A stretch of DNA of 64,000 bases from HGM04593 sp045654645 (GCA_045654645.1 JAZONR010000057.1:32695-96694), one strand, 5' to 3'; shown: positions 29,004-38,202, numbered from the stretch's first letter. Program-made: numbers and translations. The notes: a model not told the origin generated them from the letters alone.

Positions 29004-32000
29004 ATGAAAAAAACATTCCTGTTTCTAACGATGCTGCTAACCTGCATCGGGAACATCCTTGCTCAAGGATTTCCAACCATCAGCACAAATGATGAGAACA
29101 CCAAATGGTATCTCATCCAGTTTCAAAACGGCGGCAATGCCATAACAGCAGAGACCGCAGATGCGCAAATCACCACATCAACTGCGACCGGCAGCGATGC
29201 ACAGTTGTGGAAGGTAACCGGCGACGAGACCAACGGCTACACATTAACAAACAAGAAGGGCTACACTCTTTTTGTTAGCTCTGCCAACAAAAACCAGATG
29301 GTAAAAGCCGCTGTAAATGCAAGCGGAGTAAGCCAATTCTTCATCGACGCCGCAAATAACGGCTATGAGATTCACCCAAAGGGCAACACAAGCATCTCAA
29401 TGAACCTTTGGGGTGGTCCCAATGAAAACCGCGGCGTAGGCCTTTGGGACAATGGCGACCAGAACAACACCGTTCAGTTCGTTGAGCCCGCAGTGTTTGA
29501 GAATATGGGCAAGATTTCAGTAATCCCACAGCCGTTGAATATGACTGTAGGCGAGGGAGCATACGACCTATCACAGTTCACTGCCATCGCCTACAAGGGA
29601 GAGAAGATGAAAGAGCACATCGAGGCATTCGTTGCACAGCTCAACACATCGGCCGGCATCAACCTTCAGGTGAAAGAGGCCGGCGACGCTGCTGCCGACG
29701 GTGAAATATGGTTTGGCACAGACAACACTCTTGTTGCCGAGGGATACACATTGACCACAAGCGACAAGCAAATCATAATAAAGGCATCGGAGTTTGGCGG
29801 CCACCTTTATGGCTTGCAGACCCTCACACAATTGCTCCCACGCGAATTCTTCGCAAGCGAGTTGCAGAGCAATGTAGAGTGGACAATCCCCGCTGTTGAG
29901 ATAAACGACCAGCCCCTGCTTGGACACCGCGGTTATATGCTCGACATCGCACGCCACTTCTTCAACAAAGACGAGGTAAAGAAGGTGCTCGACATTATGA
30001 CACTCTACAAGATGAACCGCTTCCACTGGCACTTGACCGACGACCAGGGCTGGCGTGTAGAGATTCCCGAATACCCCAAGCTCACCGAGGTGGGTGCCAT
30101 CCGCAAGGCCTCATTCAGCAATGCCGACGGACAGAACTTCTACGATGACACAGAGTATGGCCGTGGAATGTACTACACACTCGACGATTTGAAAGAGATT
30201 GTTGATTATGCCAAGGCACGCAACATTGAAATTATCCCCGAGATTGACCTTCCCGGCCATATGGTGGCAGCCGTTGCATCATACCCCGAGTTCAGCTGCG
30301 ACCCCACAAAGGAGTACGAGGTTCGCGTTGATGGCGGCATCTCGCACGATGTATTGAACATCGGCAACGAGGAGGTTATCACATTCCTGAAGTGCGTTCT
30401 TGGACACATTGCCCAGACATTCCCCTATGACTATGTCCACATTGGTGGCGACGAGTGCCCCACAGAGCAGTGGGCAAAAAACCAACAGTGTCTCGACCTT
30501 GTGAAAAAGCTCGGTCTTGACGGCGTGCACCAGCTACAGTCTTGGTTGGTTGAGGAGCTTGGTATCTTCTTAAAGGAAGGATACAACAAAGACATTATTG
30601 TTTGGGACGAGCTTTTGGCAAACTGGAACGACAACAACAAGACAAAGCCTGTAATTATGGCTTGGAATCTTGGCAACAAGGAGAAGAATGCAGCAGAGAG
30701 AGGTATGAAGTCAATCATTGCCCCCTACAGCCACCTCTATCTCGACTTCCAGCAAGCCAATGACAACCAACGCCCTGTTGATGAGCCCTACAATGGCGGT
30801 TGGGGTGTGAACACACTCGATGAGATATACAGCCTTAACCCACTTGGTGCACTCAGCGGCAAAGAAGAATATGCTTTGGGTGTACAGGGTAATATGTGGA
30901 CCGAGACAACAAACGATATCAAAGAGGTTGAGTATCAGCTTCTACCCCGTATGCTTGCCCTCTCCGAGATTGGTTGGTTGCCCAACAACAAAAAGAACTG
31001 GACATCATTCTACAAGCGCTTGCAGAGCCACGATGAAATCTTTGAGTTGCTCGACTATGCCTACGCAAAATACTTCATCGAGCCAACAGAGTACACAGCC
31101 GAGGAGAGCGCTGTAATGGAGGCAGAGGACATTCTCGCAAAGAGCATCCGTGGTGGCGTGGGCTACCCCGCAGCAGATGTATATGATGCTTTGCAGACAG
31201 CACTCAACAGTGGCGAGACAACAGCCATTCAGCAAGCTATCGCCAACTACAAGAGCGCAGCCATCACACAGCCGGTAGAGGGCAAGACCTATCAGATTGT
31301 TTCGGCTTGTACCTATTTCCGCCAGCAGTACGAAGGCTCAACAATGTATCTCAAAGGCAACGGCATACGTTTCCACTACACCCCACAGACCGAGCCCGAA
31401 GAGTTGTGGCAGTTTATTGCTACCGATGGCGGTTACATAATGAAGAACCTCTTCAACGGCACCGGAGTGCAGATGCCAACCTATAACCAGGCAGCCAAGA
31501 TGGTTGAGAATGGCGGAACAGCAGTGAGAATTGACAAGGCAACCGTTGCAACAGGCGACTTCACATATATCCCCGGCGTTGTTACAATCTCGGCCGTAGA
31601 GGGTTACAGCGCAACCGAGACCGGTAGCGTAAAACGCTTGAGCGCCAACATCACAGGCGATGTATATACAAGAGACAACGCAGCACTCTGCTACAACGGA
31701 ACTTGGAAGATTGTAGAGGTGGAGGATTTCACAGCCCAGCTTGCAGGCCTTGTGAAGAAGTGCGAGCTCATTGTGCTCACCGCACAGCCCGGCAAAGCAG
31801 GAGAGCCAACCCCCGAGGCACTTGAATATTTGCAGAACAGCGTCATCACCCCTGCCAAGGCAACAGTAGAGGCCGGCGCCGTTACCGAGCAGCAATACAA
31901 CGCTTATGTGGCACTCTATCACCAGTTTCAGATGATGCCCCGCACATCACTTGCCGACACCATTGACTTTAACTCATACTACTACATCCGCAACGGCTAC

Positions 32001-32504
32001 TTCACCGACAAATATGCCGCGCTCAACACAAGCAACAAACAGGTTGGCGTAAAGGGCAGAGGCACAAGTAACGCCTTCTTGTGGAGCTTCATAAAGAACA
32101 ACGACGGCACTGTACGCATCTACAACAAGTCCAACGGCGAGGCTGCCTACATAGACACCGAAGCAAACGAGCAGACCGTTATGGTGGGCCGCGAGTATGA
32201 CTGGACCGTAAAAGAGGTAACAACCGACCAAGGCAACAAAGGTCTTGCCTTTGTATGCGGTAATGGCACATCAGCCTGGTATGTAAACCCCAACGCCTGG
32301 AATTATGTACTCACACAGCCCTATACCTGGGGCGGCAGCGTGTGGACACTTGAGAAGAGCGACATTCAGGTGGAGACAAGCATCGAAGAGGTAAAAACCG
32401 AGAATGCAAAGACAGACGGCATTTTCGACCTCAGCGGCCGCAAGGTGGAAAACCCAGCAGCAGGAATCTACATTGTAAACAACAAGAAGGTCTATATAAA
32501 GTAA
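29004..32504 (+). CDS. secreted GH20 beta-N-acetylhexosaminidase with C-terminal sorting motif
   Basis: Exo-hexosaminidase releasing terminal GlcNAc or GalNAc from host or dietary glycans. 1166 residues from ATG 29004; the upstream TTG at 28950 is inside the -7 element. Signal peptide MKKTFLFLTMLLTCIGNILAQ. Order: a ricin-like beta domain (25-160), the GH20b domain (170-300), the GH20 catalytic barrel (about 305-660) with Asp483-Glu484 in HIGGDECP and HWHLTDDQGWR, helical and beta accessory domains, and a C-terminal motif (FDLSGRKV...GIYIVNNKKVYIK). The last resembles a type IX secretion or Prevotella-type sorting end, so the enzyme is probably at the cell surface. Confidence 0.92.
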   Translation: MKKTFLFLTMLLTCIGNILAQGFPTISTNDENTKWYLIQFQNGGNAITAETADAQITTSTATGSDAQLWKVTGDETNGYTLTNKKGYTLFVSSANKNQMVKAAVNASGVSQFFIDAANNGYEIHPKGNTSISMNLWGGPNENRGVGLWDNGDQNNTVQFVEPAVFENMGKISVIPQPLNMTVGEGAYDLSQFTAIAYKGEKMKEHIEAFVAQLNTSAGINLQVKEAGDAAADGEIWFGTDNTLVAEGYTLTTSDKQIIIKASEFGGHLYGLQTLTQLLPREFFASELQSNVEWTIPAVEINDQPLLGHRGYMLDIARHFFNKDEVKKVLDIMTLYKMNRFHWHLTDDQGWRVEIPEYPKLTEVGAIRKASFSNADGQNFYDDTEYGRGMYYTLDDLKEIVDYAKARNIEIIPEIDLPGHMVAAVASYPEFSCDPTKEYEVRVDGGISHDVLNIGNEEVITFLKCVLGHIAQTFPYDYVHIGGDECPTEQWAKNQQCLDLVKKLGLDGVHQLQSWLVEELGIFLKEGYNKDIIVWDELLANWNDNNKTKPVIMAWNLGNKEKNAAERGMKSIIAPYSHLYLDFQQANDNQRPVDEPYNGGWGVNTLDEIYSLNPLGALSGKEEYALGVQGNMWTETTNDIKEVEYQLLPRMLALSEIGWLPNNKKNWTSFYKRLQSHDEIFELLDYAYAKYFIEPTEYTAEESAVMEAEDILAKSIRGGVGYPAADVYDALQTALNSGETTAIQQAIANYKSAAITQPVEGKTYQIVSACTYFRQQYEGSTMYLKGNGIRFHYTPQTEPEELWQFIATDGGYIMKNLFNGTGVQMPTYNQAAKMVENGGTAVRIDKATVATGDFTYIPGVVTISAVEGYSATETGSVKRLSANITGDVYTRDNAALCYNGTWKIVEVEDFTAQLAGLVKKCELIVLTAQPGKAGEPTPEALEYLQNSVITPAKATVEAGAVTEQQYNAYVALYHQFQMMPRTSLADTIDFNSYYYIRNGYFTDKYAALNTSNKQVGVKGRGTSNAFLWSFIKNNDGTVRIYNKSNGEAAYIDTEANEQTVMVGREYDWTVKEVTTDQGNKGLAFVCGNGTSAWYVNPNAWNYVLTQPYTWGGSVWTLEKSDIQVETSIEEVKTENAKTDGIFDLSGRKVENPAAGIYIVNNKKVYIK

Positions 32505-32522
32505 AATCATATATATACCATA

Positions 32523-32566
32523 ATACCGAAGCCGTGGAATTGATATCAATTCCACAGCTTCGGTAT
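32523..32566. terminator. terminator between convergent hexosaminidase and LOG-like genes
   Basis: ATACCGAAGC..GTGGAATTGA / TCAATTCCAC..GCTTCGGTAT, about 20 paired bases with almost no loop. Symmetric, so it serves both genes. Confidence 0.85.
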
Positions 32567-32583
32567 ATATTATACATTCAACA

Positions 32584-33693
32584 TCAATCACCAACAAAGC
32601 GCAATATTGCCCTCTCAGCATCATAAGGCGTATCTACCAAAGAGAGCAACAGATTTCTATATCCCCCACTCCTCGCTAGCTCCTGCAACAAGGGATAGAT
32701 AGGAAACCTCTCACACCAATACTCACTGTCGAGAAAAACCATAGGGCTCTCATATCCGAATGTGCGATAATGATTCTGCGCTGCATCCTGAAAAATCTCC
32801 TGCATTGTGCCGGCACTGCCCGGCGAGTAAATCACCCCACCCTTGGCAATGGCAAGCAACACATCCTCGCGTATACTGTTATCGAAATACTTTGCAATGT
32901 GCGTGGCAAAAGGTGTTGCAGGCTCGTGTCCATAGAACCAGGTTGGAATGCCAATGCTTGGCACATCACTCACACGCGGCATCCTCTCCATAAGAGAGAA
33001 AGCCGATGACAGCCACCCGGCATCCTTGTACGATGGCGCTTGCGAGAGAAACATCAGCGCATCATCAACAGCCGAGTCGTTGCGCCCCGCAAGCCACACA
33101 CCAAGGTGAGCAGCCTCCATAGCTCCCGGGCCGCCACCCGTAATCATCAGACAACCCCTCTCGGCAAGATGCTTTGCTATCATCACCACCTTGCGATAAT
33201 TACCGTCGGTGCGCAAAAGCGCGTGCCCGCCCATCACAGCCACCACCCGGCGCTCATCGTAACGGGAAAGAAAATCGTGCAAAGCATCACTCACCGAGTG
33301 GTCGTGCAAGGAACGCGCAAGTGTCTCGGCAATATCGGCAGCCTGCTTGCCACACTCCACATAATGACTATATATCCGTGTATCGTAGCACCGTTCAAAC
33401 GTCTCGGGACTACGGTAGTCATATCCCGCATAAAGTGTTGCAGCAGTGTACAACTGCGCCGGGAAAGGATTGAACGGCACAGGCAACTGTGGTAGCACAC
33501 AGCAATCGGGCGCAAGCTCAGCGCGCATAACATCGGGCATCGAGCAACCAAAGAAAATACAATCCTCAAAGCGGCACTGCACCGCATTGCGCCCAAATTC
33601 AATATTCTGAAAAGCATAATGCCTTAGCACCGCACCAGGCGAAAGCAACGGCAACAAAGCATCGTAGCTTTCTATTTCAATGTATTTGTTCAT
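32584..33693 (-). CDS. LOG-family (Rossmann-fold) protein with N-terminal extension
   Basis: 369 residues. The C-terminal two thirds have the LOG/TIGR00730 fold: nucleotide-binding start VVAVMGGHALLRTDGNY, TGGGPGAMEAAHLG, and PGSAGTMQEIFQDA in place of the family's PGGxGTxxE. The LOG enzymes with the exact motif cleave ribose-phosphate from nucleotides (cytokinin-type). Here the Glu and the GT are kept but one Gly is Ser, so activity is likely but not certain. The first 130 residues include FEDCIFFGCSM and match nothing I recognise. Start ATG 33693. It is convergent with the hexosaminidase gene. Confidence 0.78.
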   Translation of the reverse strand: MNKYIEIESYDALLPLLSPGAVLRHYAFQNIEFGRNAVQCRFEDCIFFGCSMPDVMRAELAPDCCVLPQLPVPFNPFPAQLYTAATLYAGYDYRSPETFERCYDTRIYSHYVECGKQAADIAETLARSLHDHSVSDALHDFLSRYDERRVVAVMGGHALLRTDGNYRKVVMIAKHLAERGCLMITGGGPGAMEAAHLGVWLAGRNDSAVDDALMFLSQAPSYKDAGWLSSAFSLMERMPRVSDVPSIGIPTWFYGHEPATPFATHIAKYFDNSIREDVLLAIAKGGVIYSPGSAGTMQEIFQDAAQNHYRTFGYESPMVFLDSEYWCERFPIYPLLQELARSGGYRNLLLSLVDTPYDAERAILRFVGD

Positions 33694-33827
33694 AGTATCC
33701 CCTCAAAATATTATCAACAGCAAAAATAAACAAGTTTGGCAACAAAACAACAGTTGCCACCAAGATAATTTCAGCCGCATTATGTGCCAGACAACATAAA
33801 CATTGATAAAGGGGAAAGCTTGTGCAA

Positions 33828-33993
33828 GCGAGTGAGTGAAAATTTATTTTCATTCGCAACGAGCGCAGCCAAGGTTCAAGCACACGAAGTGGGGTTAAAG
33901 CGGAAAAGTGAAAGGGGAAAGCGAGTGAGTGGAAATTTATTTTCATTCACAACGAGCGCAGCCAAGGTTCAAGCACACGAAGTGGGGTTAAAG
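33828..33993 (+). repeat. tandem pair of 73-bp REP-like repeats (copies B and C)
   Basis: 33828-33900 and 33921-33993 are the same 73-base unit with two differences, joined by a 20-base spacer. Each starts GCGAGTGAGTG, holds the hairpin GAAAATTTATTTTC (or GGAAATTTATTTTC), continues with ACGAGCGCAGCCAAGGTTC and ends GAAGTGGGGTTAAA. The left part, with AAGCTTGTGCAA just before copy B, is shared with 8854-8920. Confidence 0.85.
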
Positions 33994-34001
33994 GGGAAAC
34001 T

Positions 34002-34089
34002 GTTTACTATGACCTTAACGGCCGAGCTGTTGAGAAGCCCGCGAATGGTATTTACATTATCGATGGTAAAAAAGGTATTTGTAAAGTAA
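34002..34089 (+). pseudogene. decayed 3' end of a secreted-protein gene (C-terminal sorting motif)
   Basis: In frame from 34002 the sequence reads VYYDLNGRAVEKPANGIYII then DGKK. After one base is removed from the six-A run at 34068-34073 it continues VFVK and a stop at 34087-34089. This is the same C-terminal motif as in the hexosaminidase (GRKV...GIYIVNNKKVYIK) and in the protein ending at 51035. There is no body of the gene upstream, only the tandem repeats, so it is the tail of a lost surface protein, with a frameshift. Its terminator survives at 34116. Confidence 0.7.
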
Positions 34090-34115
34090 TTAACAGCTTT
34101 CGATAATAAACAATT

Positions 34116-34157
34116 AAAGGGAACAACCCAAAAGCAAAATTGGGTCGTTCCCTTTTT
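34116..34157 (+). terminator. intrinsic terminator, family member 3
   Basis: AAAGGGAAC.ACCCAA / TTGGGT.GTTCCCTTT with AAGCAAAA in the loop and a T5 tail. It follows the decayed gene end and is a close relative of the clpC terminator. Confidence 0.85.
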
Positions 34158-34182
34158 GGATTTATGCAATATGTGCAATCAT

Positions 34183-34281
34183 TTACTCATACAGGAAGAA
34201 CTGTGGGCGGCCATAGAGGTGGAAGTCCTTTATGCATCCCGGCATATTGACATCGCGGGTGAGGATGCGGAAACCAATGTT
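34183..34281 (-). pseudogene. 3' fragment of a GH35-type beta-galactosidase gene
   Basis: The minus strand reads NIGFRILTRDVNMPG, CIKDFHLYGRPQFFLYE and stop. The last 26 residues are identical to the end of the intact beta-galactosidase at 35775, and at DNA level about 75 bases match 35775-35850 with one change. Upstream of that the sequence diverges but stays homologous (GFRILTRD against GFRLLPRD), and the frame breaks at 34282, right next to the ATPase gene stop. So it is the tail of a paralogous gene, cut by the ATPase unit. Confidence 0.8.
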
Positions 34282-34287
34282 ATATTA

Positions 34288-35547
34288 TCACCCTCTTTTC
34301 AACAACCATTTCCACAAAGGAAGTACTTCTATTACTACACCTTTGATTTTTATAACATCCTCTTCGTTGTAGGTTACAATAGTCAATTTGTCTGCTTTCA
34401 AATGTTTGCTCACTTTCAGTAAAGCTGAAATCTCTCTCTCACGGGTTTCATCGTCAGCTATTGAATAAGATACTTGAATCAGATGATTATGTTCCGGTAA
34501 ATAAAAATCTACCTCAACGGCCTTATTATAGAAATAGACCTCATCACCATACAACTTTTTCAATTCTATTGCAACACGATTCTCAAGCAAAGAAGTCTCA
34601 GGGTCTGTCAAGAAAAGATTTAAGATTCCATTGTCGCGAAAATAATATTTCTTGGCACTCTCCTTTTCTGCAAACTTGCCTGCATAATTCGAAATACTAA
34701 ACAAAAGCCAAGTTTCCTCCATAAATTTCATATATTCCATTACTGTAGGAATTTGTATTTTATGTCCTGTTGAGGATACTATATTTGCCAATCTATTGAA
34801 CGAAGAAGGTTGTTTGATACTCTCAGAAAGTTTCTTAACCAATAGTTTCAAGGCTATGTCATTTCTTATCTTGTAACGCGCAATAAGATCGCCAAGGAAT
34901 ATTTTCTGATAGAGGCTTGACAACCATTGGCGTTTTTGAACAATATTGACACTTTCGGGAAAACCTCCATAGGTAAAATAGTCGGCAAAGGCACGAAATA
35001 CAGCATTAGCCGCTTGCGAATCGTATTCCCAATTCTTTTCCAGAGCAATATTATTGGCAAGCAGATATTCGCTGAAAGAATAAGGATATACTTCCTGAAT
35101 AACATATCTACCACCAAGCGTTGTAGCAACTTCACTGCTCAACATTTTTGCATTGCTTCCGGTAATATACACCCTGTATTTTTCATTGGCCAAACGACGG
35201 GCAAACTTTTCCCAATTATCGACATTCTGTATTTCGTCAAGAAAAAGGATTGGAGTACACTCCTCCAATTGATAATGCGCCTGAAGTATCAAGTCCAAAT
35301 CCTCGGCTGTCATCTCCAATAAACGCTCATCATCAAGGTTTATATAAACGATTTCGTTTATGGTATGTCCTTTTTGCAACAGTTTATGTATTTGCTGATA
35401 CATCAAATATGATTTGCCGGCCTGACGAAGACCAACAAATACATAATTCAAATTATCTTCCAAATGTATATCACGTTCTACAAATTGGATATTAGCTATA
35501 ATAGAACGGTTGGTAACCACTATTTTTTTGATAAGTTCTACATCCAT
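34288..35547 (-). CDS. AAA_14 / DUF4143 ATPase
   Basis: 419 residues. N-terminal AAA_14 ATPase with Walker A VGLRQAGKS (39-46) and Walker B ILFLDEIQNV, followed by a sensor-like YITGSNAKML. The C-terminal DUF4143 domain carries a PD-(D/E)XK-like core (VEVDFYLPEHNHLIQVSYS). These proteins are widespread in Bacteroidetes and archaea, often in many copies and in variable places. A role in mobile or toxin-like systems has been suggested but not established. The gene lies between two copies of a beta-galactosidase 3' end and is A/T-richer than its neighbours, which points to insertion. A -7 element TATATTTG lies at 35571-35578 on the minus strand. Confidence 0.85.
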   Translation of the reverse strand: MDVELIKKIVVTNRSIIANIQFVERDIHLEDNLNYVFVGLRQAGKSYLMYQQIHKLLQKGHTINEIVYINLDDERLLEMTAEDLDLILQAHYQLEECTPILFLDEIQNVDNWEKFARRLANEKYRVYITGSNAKMLSSEVATTLGGRYVIQEVYPYSFSEYLLANNIALEKNWEYDSQAANAVFRAFADYFTYGGFPESVNIVQKRQWLSSLYQKIFLGDLIARYKIRNDIALKLLVKKLSESIKQPSSFNRLANIVSSTGHKIQIPTVMEYMKFMEETWLLFSISNYAGKFAEKESAKKYYFRDNGILNLFLTDPETSLLENRVAIELKKLYGDEVYFYNKAVEVDFYLPEHNHLIQVSYSIADDETREREISALLKVSKHLKADKLTIVTYNEEDVIKIKGVVIEVLPLWKWLLKRG

Positions 35548-35670
35548 AGTTTAATTATATTATCCAAGTGCAAATATAGCAGTTTTATATATTATAGCAT
35601 ATAAAAATAAGCATTTTTTTATATGGTATATTATATAATCTGCACTCAAAAGCACTTTCATATATACAAT

Positions 35671-35697
35671 TCTCCCCAGCGATTAGCGCTGGGGAGA
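35671..35697. terminator. hairpin downstream of the beta-galactosidase gene
   Basis: TCTCCCCAGCG / CGCTGGGGAGA with a 5-base loop. It lies about 80 bases past the GH35 stop on the minus strand; the T-tract is poor. Confidence 0.65.
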
Positions 35698-35774
35698 TAT
35701 CTAACCCATATTTTAGAGTTCCCGCGTCGCTACGCTTTCTCGGGATAACATTACCGGGTCTATTACTATATAAA

Positions 35775-38099
35775 TTACTCGTACAGGAAGAACTGTGGGC
35801 GGCCATAGAGGTGGAAGTCCTTTATGCATCCCGGCATATTGACATCGCGCGGCAAGAGACGGAAGCCCTTGACAGTGCGTATGTTGCCAAGGTCGATGAT
35901 AATTTGATGTGGAAGGGGTTTAACATCCTTGCGCCAAGCAGAATGCCAATATGATGCAGCATCGCCGTCAATCAGGCACTCGGCAACACCCTCGCCAAGA
36001 GCCTCGGTATTCACAAAGACTACATTCCACTTCTCTTTGCCTATTGCATTGCCGTTCTCATCGAGCAACTCAATTTCACTTATGCAAGAGTGCTTGCCAT
36101 CGTAGGTGCTTTGGATGTCGATGCACAGGTGGCGCAATGTTTTGCTGCCATCGAAGGTAAACTCTTGCCAACCGTTCTTCTTCTCTACAGTGCCACTGAA
36201 TATCCTGTCATACTTATCGAGAATGGGCACGCGATTGTAGTTTCGTGTGGTATTGAAGGCATTTTTATCGGGGCCAAGCACGTTAAGGATTGGTTTATCA
36301 ACGCCGCAAAGGGTGCGTTTGCCGGTATATTCCATCTCAAACACCACTATCTCGTTCTCTCCCTCTTTGAGCCAGGGAGCCGGCAGATACATTGTCTGCT
36401 GCGGGCCAATGCCCCAGAACTTGCCAAGAGACTTGCCGTTTACCCACACGGCACCCTTGCCCCAACCGGTCATATCGACAAAGGTGTCGCCCACCTTGTC
36501 AATGGTAAAGGTGCCACGGTAGAAGCCGGGAAGGTTACCCTCGTAACGAAGACGGGGGAAGCGGAAATCCTTTACATTGGCGCGGTGCAACGGCAAGCCG
36601 GTTGTTGTCCATCCTGTGAGTTCCTTGCCATTGAAGAGCACACGCTTGGTGATGCCCTTGAGGTTGTTCACAAGGTCTTTGCCATAGTTCACGCGCCCAC
36701 CGTTCTCAACAAGAATTTCAAGAACGGAATTTGGCTCGGTAACATTTAGCAGAATACTGTTTTGGTGGAAACGGCGGTCTATGCTGCCCACCACCTCACC
36801 GTTGAGGATTACGACGGCATAGTCGCGCAACTCGTCAAGCACCAGCTTGCCACTGTCGGGGGTAGCAATGAGTGTTTTATAGTGCATATAGCCATAATCC
36901 TGCTTCATAGCCTCAAAGGTAAGCGGGTGCTCGGCCTCAACCTGCTTGCCATAGGCTATTGACAATGGCGCCCATTCGCAAAGGGTAACCTCGGCAAATG
37001 TTGTTGTGAGGTTATCGGCAGGCACAGGAGGGAGCACCTTACCCTCGGGGAGATTATTCTGTATCACCTCGCGGAAGGCGTGGTATTTGGGATAGGCATT
37101 GCCATACTCGCCAAGTGGTGCATCATAGTCGTAGCTTGTGGGCTGGGGCTCATATGAGCCGTTGTTGGTGTTGGCACCGTTGGTATAGTGGAAATTGGTG
37201 CCGCCGTGGAACATATATATGCTCACCGACACGTTATTCTTAAGCATCCAATCAAGTTGTTGGGCCGGGCGCTCATAGCTCACAGCCGAGTGAGGAAGGC
37301 CCCACACATCGAACCACGCAGGATAGAACTCGGCCACAAAATAGGGGCCGCCGGGGTAGAAACGGTCAATGGAGCGCATAATATCCTCGCCCACCGCGCC
37401 GTTCACCGTTGGCAGAATACCGGGTATATAGCCATTTGGCATCTGTCCCGAGCCGTCGCAGGTCATCAGTGGAACATTGAAGCCGGCATCCTTTATCATC
37501 TGAGCAAGCTTACCAAGGTAGACTTTATCGTTGCTATAGGAGCCATACTCATTCTCTACCTGCACCATAATGATGTTGCCGCCATTGGTTACCGTGTGAG
37601 GCGCAAGTTCCTTGCCAAGTGCATTGAGATAGCGTTCACAGGCTGCAAGGAAGGCAGGATTGTCGCTGCGCCACACAAGCGAGCTGTCGTTCTGCAGCCA
37701 ATAGGGGTAGCCGCCAAAGTCGAACTCGGCACAAACGTATGGGCCGGGACGCAGAAGAACAAACAGCCCCTCCTCGGCAGCAATCTCAACAAAACGGGCA
37801 ATGTCGGCCTCTCCTTCGAAATTAAACTCGCCCGGCTGCGGCTCGTGCACAGCCCAAAAGACATAGGCAGAAATGGTGTTGAGACCCATAGCCTTGGCAC
37901 GTTGCATACGGTCGCGCCAATATTCCACCGGGATGCGCGGATAGTGCATCTCACCGCAAATGAGCTGCACCTCTTCACCATCATAAAGAAATTTGCCATC
38001 CTTCACCTCAAAGCTATGCTTCTCGCGCAAGGGAGCCTTGCCACAGCCGGCAAGAAACATTGCTGCAGCAACAAGCATCATCAAAAGAGTTCTTTTCAT
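35775..38099 (-). CDS. GH35 beta-galactosidase lipoprotein
   Basis: Exo-beta-galactosidase, 774 residues, anchored by lipid: MKRTLLMMLVAAAMFLAGC gives lipobox LAGC (Cys19). The GH35 barrel fills residues 30-370, with acid/base Glu184 (VQVENEYGSY) and nucleophile Glu257 (YFVAEFYPAWFDVWG). Two galactose-binding-like beta domains follow (about 390-600), and a C-terminal F5/8-type (discoidin-like) carbohydrate-binding domain ends GCIKDFHLYGR. It probably removes terminal galactose from host or plant glycans, alongside the GH20 enzyme. The last 75 bases of the gene are duplicated at 34183, and perhaps again, diverged, at the right edge of the window. Confidence 0.93.
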   Translation of the reverse strand: MKRTLLMMLVAAAMFLAGCGKAPLREKHSFEVKDGKFLYDGEEVQLICGEMHYPRIPVEYWRDRMQRAKAMGLNTISAYVFWAVHEPQPGEFNFEGEADIARFVEIAAEEGLFVLLRPGPYVCAEFDFGGYPYWLQNDSSLVWRSDNPAFLAACERYLNALGKELAPHTVTNGGNIIMVQVENEYGSYSNDKVYLGKLAQMIKDAGFNVPLMTCDGSGQMPNGYIPGILPTVNGAVGEDIMRSIDRFYPGGPYFVAEFYPAWFDVWGLPHSAVSYERPAQQLDWMLKNNVSVSIYMFHGGTNFHYTNGANTNNGSYEPQPTSYDYDAPLGEYGNAYPKYHAFREVIQNNLPEGKVLPPVPADNLTTTFAEVTLCEWAPLSIAYGKQVEAEHPLTFEAMKQDYGYMHYKTLIATPDSGKLVLDELRDYAVVILNGEVVGSIDRRFHQNSILLNVTEPNSVLEILVENGGRVNYGKDLVNNLKGITKRVLFNGKELTGWTTTGLPLHRANVKDFRFPRLRYEGNLPGFYRGTFTIDKVGDTFVDMTGWGKGAVWVNGKSLGKFWGIGPQQTMYLPAPWLKEGENEIVVFEMEYTGKRTLCGVDKPILNVLGPDKNAFNTTRNYNRVPILDKYDRIFSGTVEKKNGWQEFTFDGSKTLRHLCIDIQSTYDGKHSCISEIELLDENGNAIGKEKWNVVFVNTEALGEGVAECLIDGDAASYWHSAWRKDVKPLPHQIIIDLGNIRTVKGFRLLPRDVNMPGCIKDFHLYGRPQFFLYE

Positions 38100-38202
38100 A
38101 GTGATAGTTATTGGTTAGTTTTTCATTCCCTAAAGGTAGCGATATTTTTATGAATTACAATAGCTATGCGTTCAAATAAGGGATGAAGCAGAATAAAAAG
38201 AA

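Noticed and set aside
33784..34089. 101-codon plus-strand frame across the tandem repeats
   Set aside because: It is translated repeat sequence; only its last few codons coincide with the frameshifted sorting tail, which is reported as a pseudogene.
33694..34180. Possible CRISPR array
   Set aside because: Only two repeat units of 73 bp with a 20-base spacer and a sequence shared with another intergenic site; no cas genes.
34288..35547. Insertion sequence or transposase at the ATPase locus
   Set aside because: The gene encodes an AAA_14/DUF4143 ATPase, not a transposase; the flanking direct repeats are copies of a gene end, not terminal inverted repeats.
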